Shown here: piece after piece, positions 5,818 to 12,181 of the stretch
How positions within the stretch are numbered: the first letter of the stretch is position 1
Layout: each line of letters opens with the position of its first letter
Assembly (NCBI GenBank): GCA_946413945.1
Contig: CAMKMR010000021.1
Location: 1-12,421 of the forward strand
Reading direction: 5' to 3'
DNA: 12,421 nucleotides
From: an uncultured Lachnospiraceae bacterium
GTDB taxonomy: Bacteria > Bacillota > Clostridia > Lachnospirales > Lachnospiraceae
Program-made: the position numbers and the translations under genes
The notes under the pieces: model-generated
What the model was told of the DNA's origin: nothing
What the model saw: the letters and a program-made list of their open reading frames with translations, nothing else
Database searches by the model: none

Positions 5818-6402
5818 ATGAGAAGGAAAATTATAATTCTTTTATCTTGTATTTGTTTAGGACTTTCAGCTTGTGGAAAAAGTGAGGGTAAAACAGAGAC
5901 TGCTTCAGCAAGGCTTGATCTTGGGGAATATGAAGAGGTAAAGGCATACAAAGAAGATGGATCCGAAATATATATGTATAAAGACAAAGATAACGTATAT
6001 AGGACAAAAGAAAAAGTGGCATATTATCGTGGATGCGATGGGATTTATAGAGCAAGAGGAAATGAGAATCTGTATTCTGAAAAAGAATTGATTGATGGAA
6101 AAGAAGATGAGGAATTAATTACAGAACAGGAAGCTTTAGAGGCGATTAAAAATTATTGTTTTGAAAAAGAACCTGGTTTAGAAAGAGCTATGGCCGACGA
6201 AAATAGTAAGGCTTATTTTACGGTTTCAACTGATGAAAATAAACTGATAAATGTTACTTACAGGGGCTATACTGCTGTATTGGTTAACTATCAGATCGAT
6301 CCTGTTTCAGGAGATGTATATGCGACAGACAGTATTCCTGGAATAAGGGAAGAAGCGATGAGTACAGGCGAGGAATTTAATATAAAAACTTATATGAACT
6401 AA
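5818..6402 (+). CDS. Lipoprotein with PepSY-like C-terminal half, function unknown
   Basis: A 194-residue secreted lipoprotein. A basic N-terminus (MRRK), a hydrophobic core and a lipobox LSAC at 16-19 predict lipidation at Cys19 and anchoring on the outer face of the membrane. A charged linker (20-45) and a Tyr/Lys/Asp-rich segment (about 46-90) follow. The last part (about 100-175) reads like a PepSY fold: ITEQEALEAIKNYC, then VTYRGYTAVLVNYQIDPVSGDVY. I chose ATG 5818 because it starts a clean signal peptide with GGGAGA upstream; the longer frame from a TTG at 5767 adds non-signal sequence and overlaps the promoter. Family recognition is by pattern only. Role not known. Confidence 0.75.
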   Translation: MRRKIIILLSCICLGLSACGKSEGKTETASARLDLGEYEEVKAYKEDGSEIYMYKDKDNVYRTKEKVAYYRGCDGIYRARGNENLYSEKELIDGKEDEELITEQEALEAIKNYCFEKEPGLERAMADENSKAYFTVSTDENKLINVTYRGYTAVLVNYQIDPVSGDVYATDSIPGIREEAMSTGEEFNIKTYMN

Positions 6403-6407
6403 AAAAT

Positions 6408-6441
6408 AACCAGTGATTAAAAAAATCACTGGTTGTTTTTT
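6408..6441. terminator. Bidirectional intrinsic terminator between convergent genes
   Basis: A perfect 11-bp stem, AACCAGTGATT (6408-6418) with AATCACTGGTT (6424-6434), has a five-A loop. It is flanked by A residues (6401-6406) on the left and T residues (6436-6441) on the right, so it can end transcription from the lipoprotein gene on + and from the small membrane protein gene on minus. Confidence 0.92.
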
Positions 6442-6488
6442 GGTAAGCGCCTCGGTGATAAAGTAGTCTGGCCTTAAGACGCACTGTA

Positions 6489-6779
6489 TTAATTAAAGAA
6501 CAGATTGATAAAATAGCCACCTAGAGTAAGACCTGCAATCGAGAATATAAGAACAAGGATCAGGATGATCTTTATAATTTTTGCAACAATACGCTGCCAT
6601 TTGACAGGAGAGTTACAGAATTTTTTAAACAGGCCGCTGGCATTTCCGATGATAAGTAAAATTGCAGAAAAAAGTATTCCTGCAATAGAAGCAATAACAG
6701 TTCCTGCCAGTAAAAAAACTACAGCGATAAAAGCCGGAATTAGTATTAAAAAGACTAAAAGAACACAACAACCACCCAT
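6489..6779 (-). CDS. Small membrane protein of unknown function
   Basis: A 96-residue, strongly hydrophobic protein. Residues about 5-45 form one or two membrane spans, starting just after MGGCC. A short polar linker (about 50-66) with a Cys and a KWQR segment is followed by a span at about 67-90. The start at 6779 has AAGGAGA at good spacing. The frame extends upstream by 12 codons, but that extension would pass through the ribosome-binding site. The gene stands alone on the minus strand, convergent with the lipoprotein gene and divergent from the ArsC-like gene, with a strong promoter. I recognise no family; the N-terminal GGCC could be a lipidation or metal site but there is no proof. Confidence 0.72.
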   Translation of the reverse strand: MGGCCVLLVFLILIPAFIAVVFLLAGTVIASIAGILFSAILLIIGNASGLFKKFCNSPVKWQRIVAKIIKIILILVLIFSIAGLTLGGYFINLFFN

Positions 6780-6849
6780 ATTTTTTCTCCTTAGTATTGT
6801 AGACAAAAGTGTCAAAGGTCATGCAATAAAAATATTATTTATATTAGCC

Positions 6850-6878
6850 AATATATAACATGGAAAAGAATGTGTCAA
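6850..6878 (-). promoter_or_regulatory. Promoter of the small membrane protein gene
   Basis: On the minus strand a perfect TTGACA (6873-6878) is followed by a 17-bp spacer and TATATT (6850-6855). It lies about 70 bases before the start codon. It is one of the best sigma-A-like matches in the window. Confidence 0.65.
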
Positions 6879-6885
6879 AAGAATA

Positions 6886-6914
6886 TAGACTTAGCTTATA
6901 TCTTAATGTAAAAT
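6886..6914 (+). promoter_or_regulatory. Possible promoter of the ArsC-like gene
   Basis: TAGACT (6886-6891), a 17-bp spacer and TAAAAT (6909-6914) form a plausible sigma-A promoter, back to back with the minus-strand promoter at 6850-6878. A second candidate -10, TATAAA (6943-6948), has no good -35. Confidence 0.35.
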
Positions 6915-6953
6915 TTTTAGATAAGATGATCATGTAAGCTGGTATAAAGCGTG

Positions 6954-6984
6954 CTTAGGGTGAAGGGCGTATACTTAGGGTGAA
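6954..6984 (+). repeat. Direct repeat CTTAGGGTGAA, 20-bp period
   Basis: CTTAGGGTGAA occurs at 6954-6964 and again at 6974-6984. Twenty bp is close to two helical turns, so a dimeric protein could touch both copies from one face. It lies in the leader of the ArsC-like gene, downstream of either candidate promoter. Confidence 0.6.
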
Positions 6985-7032
6985 TAATGAAATCTGGAGT
7001 TTACATAACAAAAATAATGAGGTGAGAAAAAT

Positions 7033-7374
7033 ATGAATATACAGATTTTTGGAACAAAAAAGTGTAGTGATACCAGAAAAGCAGAGAGATTTTTTAAAGA
7101 ACGGGGAATAAAATTCCAGTTTGTTGATATGAAGGAAAAGGGTATGAGCAAGGGGGAATTTAATTCAGTGGCGCAGGTTAATGGAGGGATGGATAATATG
7201 ATAAACCCCGATTGTAAAGATAAAGACCTGCTTGCAATGATTAAATATATCGCAGAGGAAGATAGATTAGAAAAGATATTAGAGAATCCTCAAGTGATAA
7301 AGACTCCGATAGTAAGAAATGGAAAACAGTCCACTATCGGATACCAGCCGGAAATCTGGAAAAAATGGAACTAG
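7033..7374 (+). CDS. ArsC/Spx-like thioredoxin-fold protein
   Basis: A 113-residue protein of the arsenate-reductase-like branch of the glutaredoxin superfamily. The N-terminus IQIFGTKKCSDTRKAERFF gives the first strand and an active-site loop with one Cys (Cys11), not a CxxC pair. The C-terminal part KTPIVRNGKQSTIGYQPEIW matches the usual P-I-V-R-N-G ending. The Arg that precedes this Pro in true ArsC and Spx is Thr91 here. With no ars genes nearby, an arsenate role is unproven; a thiol-based redox or regulatory role is equally possible. GAGGTGA (7019-7025) sets the start. It stands alone between its own leader and a terminator. Confidence 0.85.
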   Translation: MNIQIFGTKKCSDTRKAERFFKERGIKFQFVDMKEKGMSKGEFNSVAQVNGGMDNMINPDCKDKDLLAMIKYIAEEDRLEKILENPQVIKTPIVRNGKQSTIGYQPEIWKKWN

Positions 7375-7377
7375 TTT

Positions 7378-7417
7378 AAAAGCGTAAAGCATGACGAACT
7401 GCTTTACGCTTTTTTTT
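7378..7417 (+). terminator. Intrinsic terminator after the ArsC-like gene
   Basis: A 14-bp stem (7378-7391 with 7400-7413) has an eight-base loop, with the GC core AGCGTAAAGC and an A run on the left. The T run extends to 7417. It is close enough to symmetric to act on either strand. Confidence 0.92.
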
Positions 7418-7528
7418 CGTGGCTAACGGGAAAAGATTACAGTGCCAGGTGAAAATATTCGGCTGTCAGGCTTGAATGACATCAAAGCACTAGGAGGGAT
7501 GCTGGTAAGCAGGGAAGCGGGTGATTAA
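7418..7528 (+). other. Second post-terminator intergenic island
   Basis: GC-richer than its surroundings and starting right after a terminator T run, like the element after the carD-like gene. It begins CGTGGCTAACGGG, comparable to CGTAGGCAACGAG at 3459-3471. Later it shares GACATC...AGC...TAGG...AGGGAT in the same order as 3525-3552. A nested fold is possible: AGTGC/GCACT around TGTCA/TGACA. A 28-codon GTG frame (7442-7528) crosses it, with no Shine-Dalgarno sequence. It matches no riboswitch I know. It may be a diverged copy of the same repeat family. Confidence 0.35.
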
Positions 7529-7536
7529 AAATTAAG

Positions 7537-7565
7537 TTGCAAATGATAATATATTAGCGTAAATT
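7537..7565 (+). promoter_or_regulatory. Possible promoter of the glycosyltransferase-to-ktrA run
   Basis: TTGCAA (7537-7542), a 17-bp spacer and TAAATT (7560-7565) lie about 55 bases before the GTG start of the glycosyltransferase gene. I see no other promoter for the four genes that follow. Confidence 0.4.
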
Positions 7566-7618
7566 TATAAGAGATTTTTAAAGAAATAAAATTGTAGGGA
7601 TAAGGAGAGGATATATCG

Positions 7619-8629
7619 GTGGCTAATAAGTTATTATCAGTTACAGTTGCTGCATTTAATGCGGAAAAGTATTTACGAGAAGTGTTAGATTCATTTGTTA
7701 ACTTAACAAGAATAGATGAAGTGGAAGTTTTTGTAGTAGATGATGGAGGCACTGATTCTTCTCTTGATATTGCAAAAGAATATGAGAGCAGATTCCCAGG
7801 TGTCTTTATTCCTGTACATAAAGAAAATGGCGGCTGGGGTTCTACTGTAAATTACAGTATGAAACATGCCAGTGGTAAGTATTTTAAGATACTGGATGGA
7901 GATGACTATTTTCATGCTGAACATCTTGAAGAATTTATTGAATATTTATCAAAGATGGATGCGGATGTGATCATTTCTCCTTATACAAGCTTTAGAGATG
8001 GAACAGATAATGAACTTTCAATTGCTGGTTCATTTGATCCGGCATATAAAGTGGGAGAGATATACCCTGTAGCAAAAATTGATAAGGATTTTACCTTGGC
8101 AATGCATGCTATAACAGTTAGAACAAGCCTTCTTTCTGGATTTAGTTTAAAAGAAAAAGTTGTTTATCGTGATATGGAATTTACTGCAAATGTACTGCTT
8201 AAAGCTGACTCCTACTGCTTCTTTGATAAGTTCATATATTGTTACAGGCTCGGGCGAGATGGACAGTCTGTAAGCAGAGAGTCATATATTAAGCATATGG
8301 AAGAACATGGGGATGTTGTACTTGCAATCCTTCAGGCATCAAAGAAAACAGATGATCCTGCTAAGATACGCTTATTGTATAAAGAGGCAGTGGGTGCTTA
8401 TATTCAACAATATAGAATTTATTTTTATCCAGAGCCAAAGAAATATATTAAGAAAAAACTTCAGAAATTCAATGGAACTGTACAGAAGGAATTTCCGGAA
8501 TTTTATAGAGAAACAAAACTTCCTAAACCTTATTCTCTATTCCAGAAAGGAAACTTCAGATCTTATTTTTGGCTTGCCAGTGCAGTGACACTGTTTAGAA
8601 AAGTTAAAAAACTTATACGTAGAGGTTAG
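7619..8629 (+). CDS. Family 2 glycosyltransferase
   Basis: A 336-residue GT-A-fold enzyme that moves a sugar from a nucleotide donor to a surface glycan or lipid-linked acceptor at the inner face of the membrane. Seen: LLSVTVAAFNAEKYL (5-19), the nucleotide-binding VVDDGGTDSS (39-48), the metal-binding ILDGDDYF (91-98, a DxD-type site), and RDMEF (184-188), which sits where the catalytic acidic motif is expected. The basic C-terminus (KKLIRRG) may touch the membrane. The start is GTG: AAGGAGAGG (7602-7610) lies eight bases upstream and no ATG fits. It overlaps the flippase gene by one base, suggesting translational coupling and a shared pathway. Donor and acceptor sugars are unknown. Confidence 0.88.
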   Translation: MANKLLSVTVAAFNAEKYLREVLDSFVNLTRIDEVEVFVVDDGGTDSSLDIAKEYESRFPGVFIPVHKENGGWGSTVNYSMKHASGKYFKILDGDDYFHAEHLEEFIEYLSKMDADVIISPYTSFRDGTDNELSIAGSFDPAYKVGEIYPVAKIDKDFTLAMHAITVRTSLLSGFSLKEKVVYRDMEFTANVLLKADSYCFFDKFIYCYRLGRDGQSVSRESYIKHMEEHGDVVLAILQASKKTDDPAKIRLLYKEAVGAYIQQYRIYFYPEPKKYIKKKLQKFNGTVQKEFPEFYRETKLPKPYSLFQKGNFRSYFWLASAVTLFRKVKKLIRRG

Positions 8630-10056
8630 TGTTTTTAGATAATATGAGTTCGAATAATAATGTTAAAGCGTTAAAATCAGGAATATGGTATACAGCGGCG
8701 AGCTTTATTACAAAAAGCATTGGTTTTATCACTACACCGATATTTGCCAGATTATTAACAAAAAATGAGGTGGGACTTTATAGTAATTATGCATCGTGGC
8801 TTAATACTATAATGGTACTTGCAACCTTAAATCTCGGAGCTTCATTTATAAGTGCCAGATTTGATTTTAAAGATGATTTTGATGGCTATATATCATCAAC
8901 TCTTGTTCTTAGTTCTGTAGTTACCTGTATTTGGGCGGCGATAATCAATCTGTTCCCAAAGTTTGTATCGTCTTTTACCGGAGTAGAGATACGATATTTA
9001 AATGTAATGATCGTTTATCTGCTATTATTTGCTGCAGTTGATATGTTTCAGGCAAGAGAAAGATATTATTATGGTTATAAAAAGACGGTTGTTATAGGCT
9101 TATCAATTGCATTGTCTACGGCGTTTCTTTCAGTTTATCTGGTAACAAGCTTAAATGACAGATTACTTGGAAGGATTGTAGGAAGTGCGATACCTACAAT
9201 ACTTATTGGCTTGGTCTTATATGCAATCTTGATTTATCGTGGAAGATCGGTGAATATTAAATATTGGAAATATGCATTGCCAATAAGTCTTCCTTATGTT
9301 CCACATGTATTATCATTGTCGCTTCTTAATGCAATGGATAAAATGATGATAACAAAACAGTGCGGAGCGGATGATAATGCCTTATATTCGGTTGTATATA
9401 GTTGTGGAGCTATAATAACAATACTTATCACATCACTTAATTCTGCTTTTTCTCCATGGCTCGGAGAAAAGTTAAACCAGAACAGACTTGACGAAATAAG
9501 GAAGATATCAAAATATTACGTAGCGATTTTTATTTATGCGGCTTGTGGAGTTATGCTTATTTCGCCTGAATTGCTTTATTATATGGGCGGTAAACAGTAT
9601 ATGGAAGCGCTCTATGTTATGCCGCCAATAGAATTGGGCTGTGTATGCCAGTTTTTATATACTATGTATGTAAATATCGAGCAGTTTAAAAAGAAAACTG
9701 TAGGTATGGCGATTGCCAGTATGATAGCAGCTCTTTCCAATTTTATTTTAAACTATATATTCATTCCGCAGTATGGCTATGTAGCAGCGGCATATACAAC
9801 ACTCGCAAGTTATCTGGTGCTTTTATTTATCCATATGTTTATTGTAAAACGTTTAGGACTGATAAAAGCATATTCGGGAAAGGTAGTGGCGGTGGTCATA
9901 CTTTTTATGTCAGGATATACAGTAATTATACATCTGCTCTTTAAAGCTGCGATAGTAAGATATCTGGTAATAGCTTTATATGCATTGGCAAGTCTGGCTG
10001 TAGCTTATAAGTTTAAGGATAAGATAATTAAAACTCTAAAGGAAAAAAAGAAATAA
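8629..10056 (+). CDS. Wzx/MOP-superfamily polysaccharide flippase
   Basis: A 475-residue integral membrane protein with roughly a dozen or more hydrophobic segments, the length and layout of Wzx/RfbX-type flippases. These move lipid-linked glycan units across the membrane. The N-terminus GIWYTAASFITKSIGFITTPIFARLL, split by family-typical Gly/Thr/Pro, followed by EVGLYSNYASW, is characteristic; PQYGYVAAAYTTLASY lies in the second half. The reading frame opens at a GTG that overlaps the glycosyltransferase stop (TAGTG). ATG 8644 is an alternative start that would remove five residues. AGAGG (8621-8625) is oddly spaced for both. Presumably it acts with the preceding glycosyltransferase, but no polymerase or other glycan genes are in view. 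Confidence 0.87.
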   Translation: MFLDNMSSNNNVKALKSGIWYTAASFITKSIGFITTPIFARLLTKNEVGLYSNYASWLNTIMVLATLNLGASFISARFDFKDDFDGYISSTLVLSSVVTCIWAAIINLFPKFVSSFTGVEIRYLNVMIVYLLLFAAVDMFQARERYYYGYKKTVVIGLSIALSTAFLSVYLVTSLNDRLLGRIVGSAIPTILIGLVLYAILIYRGRSVNIKYWKYALPISLPYVPHVLSLSLLNAMDKMMITKQCGADDNALYSVVYSCGAIITILITSLNSAFSPWLGEKLNQNRLDEIRKISKYYVAIFIYAACGVMLISPELLYYMGGKQYMEALYVMPPIELGCVCQFLYTMYVNIEQFKKKTVGMAIASMIAALSNFILNYIFIPQYGYVAAAYTTLASYLVLLFIHMFIVKRLGLIKAYSGKVVAVVILFMSGYTVIIHLLFKAAIVRYLVIALYALASLAVAYKFKDKIIKTLKEKKK

Positions 10057-10072
10057 TAAAGAATATAAAAAA

Positions 10073-11467
10073 ATGGATAAAAAATCGGAATTCAGAGACG
10101 ACAAAAATAAGATAAAGATATCACCTGTAAATTTAATACCCTTAAGTTTTTTATTTACTATTCTTATAGGTACTGCACTTCTTATGATACCTATAGCAAC
10201 AGCTGAAGGGGAAAAGACAAGTCTTCTTACGGCTCTCTTTACAGCAACTACTTCTACCTGTGTTACAGGATTAGTCGTGGTGGATACGTATGCTCACTGG
10301 TCAGTGTTTGGCCAGTTGATCATGCTTATCCTTGTTCAGATCGGGGGCCTTGGGGTAGTGACAGTTGCATCTATGATAATGCTTCTGGGAAGAAAAAAGT
10401 TTACACTTGGTGACAGGCTTCTTCTTGGAGATTCGATGAACGTTGAAAAAAACAGAGGCCTTTTAGGTTTTCTTGTGCGCGTGTTCAGAGGGGTCTTTAT
10501 TACAGAAGGAATAGGCGCTCTTCTTTATGCTGTAAAGTTTGTTCCTGAGTATGGCTTTCTTAAAGGAATGTGGGCTTCAATCTTTCAATCTATATCAGCT
10601 TTTTGTAATGCTGGAATGGATATATTAGGACCAAACAGTATGATTGATTTTCGTGAATCATATTATATAATGTTTGTTACTATGATGCTTATAGTAGTAG
10701 GTGGTTTAGGCTTTGTAGTATGGTTTGATCTGGTGGATGGAATTAAAGATGGAATAAAGAAACATTTTTCATTTGGAAGGATCATCTCAAGATTATCAGA
10801 GCATACCAAGCTTGTTTTAATGATAACCTTTATATTACTCATCTTTGGAACAGTTTTTATTTTTGTTGCAGAATATAATAATCCGGAAACTATGGCGGGT
10901 ATGAGTCTTGGACAGAAATTACTTAACAGTCTCTTCCAGTCAGTAACACTTAGAACGGCAGGATTTGCATCTGTGCCACAGGCGGGACTTACTGAAGCCA
11001 GTTGCGTTATTGGACATGTGCTCATGTTTATCGGTGGTTCTCCGGTTGGTACAGCTGGAGGTATAAAGACGGTAACAGCTTTTCTTGTATTTATGAATGC
11101 TTTGTCTTATATAAGAGGTAGAAATGAAACTGTGGTATATCATAAAAAAGTTTCTACAGAACTTATGAGAAAGGCTTCGGCTGTAGTATTTGTAAGTCTT
11201 ATCACTATTTTTGTAATGACTTTGCTTCTTCTTTCAAGAGGAGGAATTTCGTTAAATGATGCCAGCTACGAGGTTGTCAGCGCACTTGGTACAGTTGGAC
11301 TTTCAAGAAATCTGACTCCAAATCTTGATGCAGGTGGAAAGTTGATAATAATAGTATCTATGTTCCTTGGAAGGATAGGGCCTATCTCTATGGCGTTGTT
11401 CTTTACTAATAAGAAACAATTAAGTAACAGGGTTAGATATTCAGAAGGAAAATTTTATGTTGGTTAA
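10073..11467 (+). CDS. ktrB: Potassium channel subunit, KtrB/TrkH family
   Basis: The membrane pore of a K+ uptake system, 464 residues, with four repeated membrane-pore-membrane units. The four selectivity-filter loops are visible, each with the key Gly: TSTCVTGL (Gly66), SAFCNAGMD (Gly181), TLRTAGFAS (Gly297) and ALGTVGLSR (Gly409). The gating intramembrane loop GGSPVGTAGGIKT (321-333) is present. Length and the adjacent single-RCK gene favour KtrB over the larger TrkH systems. The start ATG 10073 has no clear Shine-Dalgarno sequence; the gap to the flippase stop is 16 bases of A-rich DNA, so it may depend on coupling. ktrA follows after 18 bases. Confidence 0.93.
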   Translation: MDKKSEFRDDKNKIKISPVNLIPLSFLFTILIGTALLMIPIATAEGEKTSLLTALFTATTSTCVTGLVVVDTYAHWSVFGQLIMLILVQIGGLGVVTVASMIMLLGRKKFTLGDRLLLGDSMNVEKNRGLLGFLVRVFRGVFITEGIGALLYAVKFVPEYGFLKGMWASIFQSISAFCNAGMDILGPNSMIDFRESYYIMFVTMMLIVVGGLGFVVWFDLVDGIKDGIKKHFSFGRIISRLSEHTKLVLMITFILLIFGTVFIFVAEYNNPETMAGMSLGQKLLNSLFQSVTLRTAGFASVPQAGLTEASCVIGHVLMFIGGSPVGTAGGIKTVTAFLVFMNALSYIRGRNETVVYHKKVSTELMRKASAVVFVSLITIFVMTLLLLSRGGISLNDASYEVVSALGTVGLSRNLTPNLDAGGKLIIIVSMFLGRIGPISMALFFTNKKQLSNRVRYSEGKFYVG

Positions 11468-11485
11468 TGATATTTGGAGGTATAG

Positions 11486-12133
11486 ATGAAAAAGTCGGTA
11501 GCAGTTTTAGGTTTAGGAAAATATGGAAAAAGTCTTGCTGAAAATTTATATAGATTAGGTGCAGATGTTCTTGCGGTTGATCAGGATGAAAGTATTGTAG
11601 ACGAGATATCGGATGAGTGTACAGCAGCTGTATGTGCTGATCTCGAAAATGAAGACGAAGTAGCGGCTTTAGGTCTTAAAAATATGGACATTGTAGTTGT
11701 TGCCATGGGTAAAAATCTTGCAGCCAGCATTATGGCTGTTTCAGTTGCTAAGGAACAGGGAGTTCCTGTAGTTGTTGCAAAGGCGGCTTCGGGAAGGATG
11801 TCATCAATCTTAAAAAAGGTTGGGGCAGATAAAATCTTAGATCCTGAAGGGGAAAGTGGACTGCGCTCTGCGAGAATACTTTTTTCAGAATCATTTAAGG
11901 ATTTTTTTGAACTTGATGAGAATATGTATATGATAGAGATGAAGCCTAGAAAAGAATGGATAGGTAAAAGTCTTAAGGAGATAGAATTAAGAAAAACGAT
12001 GAATTTAAACGTAGTTGCCATTAAAGAAAAAGGTAGCTTATGGAGATTTGTAAATCCAGAGGAAGTATTTAGAGAAGATAATATACTTCTCATGGTAGTA
12101 GAAAAAAAGCATATGAAAAACATAGAAAGATAA
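11486..12133 (+). CDS. ktrA: Potassium uptake regulatory subunit, KtrA/TrkA family
   Basis: A cytoplasmic gating ring subunit, 215 residues. The N-terminal RCK domain has a Rossmann fold: VAVLGLGKYGKSLA (5-18), the acidic residue Asp32 in AVDQDE that contacts the nucleotide ribose, and ADKILDPE (114-121) near its end. The C-terminal RCK_C domain (about 136-213) contains EWIGKSLKEIELR and ends in NILLMVVEKK. In known KtrAB systems ATP/ADP binding in RCK_N, and often c-di-AMP in RCK_C, controls the pore; neither can be proven here. GGAGG (11476-11480) fixes the start. It directly follows ktrB and precedes the terminator that ends the run. Confidence 0.93.
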   Translation: MKKSVAVLGLGKYGKSLAENLYRLGADVLAVDQDESIVDEISDECTAAVCADLENEDEVAALGLKNMDIVVVAMGKNLAASIMAVSVAKEQGVPVVVAKAASGRMSSILKKVGADKILDPEGESGLRSARILFSESFKDFFELDENMYMIEMKPRKEWIGKSLKEIELRKTMNLNVVAIKEKGSLWRFVNPEEVFREDNILLMVVEKKHMKNIER

Positions 12134-12143
12134 TAAAAGATGG

Positions 12144-12180
12144 AACCTCTTTACTGGATAAAGCAGTAAAGAGGTTTTTT
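12144..12180 (+). terminator. Intrinsic terminator after ktrA
   Basis: A perfect 13-bp stem (12144-12156 with 12164-12176) has a seven-base loop and a six-T run (12175-12180). It closes the glycosyltransferase-flippase-ktrB-ktrA transcript. Confidence 0.93.
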
Positions 12181-12181
12181 A

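Noticed and set aside
6798..6816. Second TTGACA/TACAAT pair on the minus strand just before the small membrane protein gene
   Set aside because: The spacing between the hexamers is only about 8 bp, too short for a sigma-A promoter; kept only as a possible operator copy.
7442..7528. A 28-codon GTG frame (begins VPGENIRLSG) inside the second island
   Set aside because: Codon pattern looks faintly coding, but it is very short, has no Shine-Dalgarno sequence, and the region is better explained as structured or repetitive DNA.
7418..7618. Possible c-di-AMP or other riboswitch upstream of the run containing ktrAB
   Set aside because: I looked for the conserved blocks of the ydaO/kimA class and several other classes and found none.
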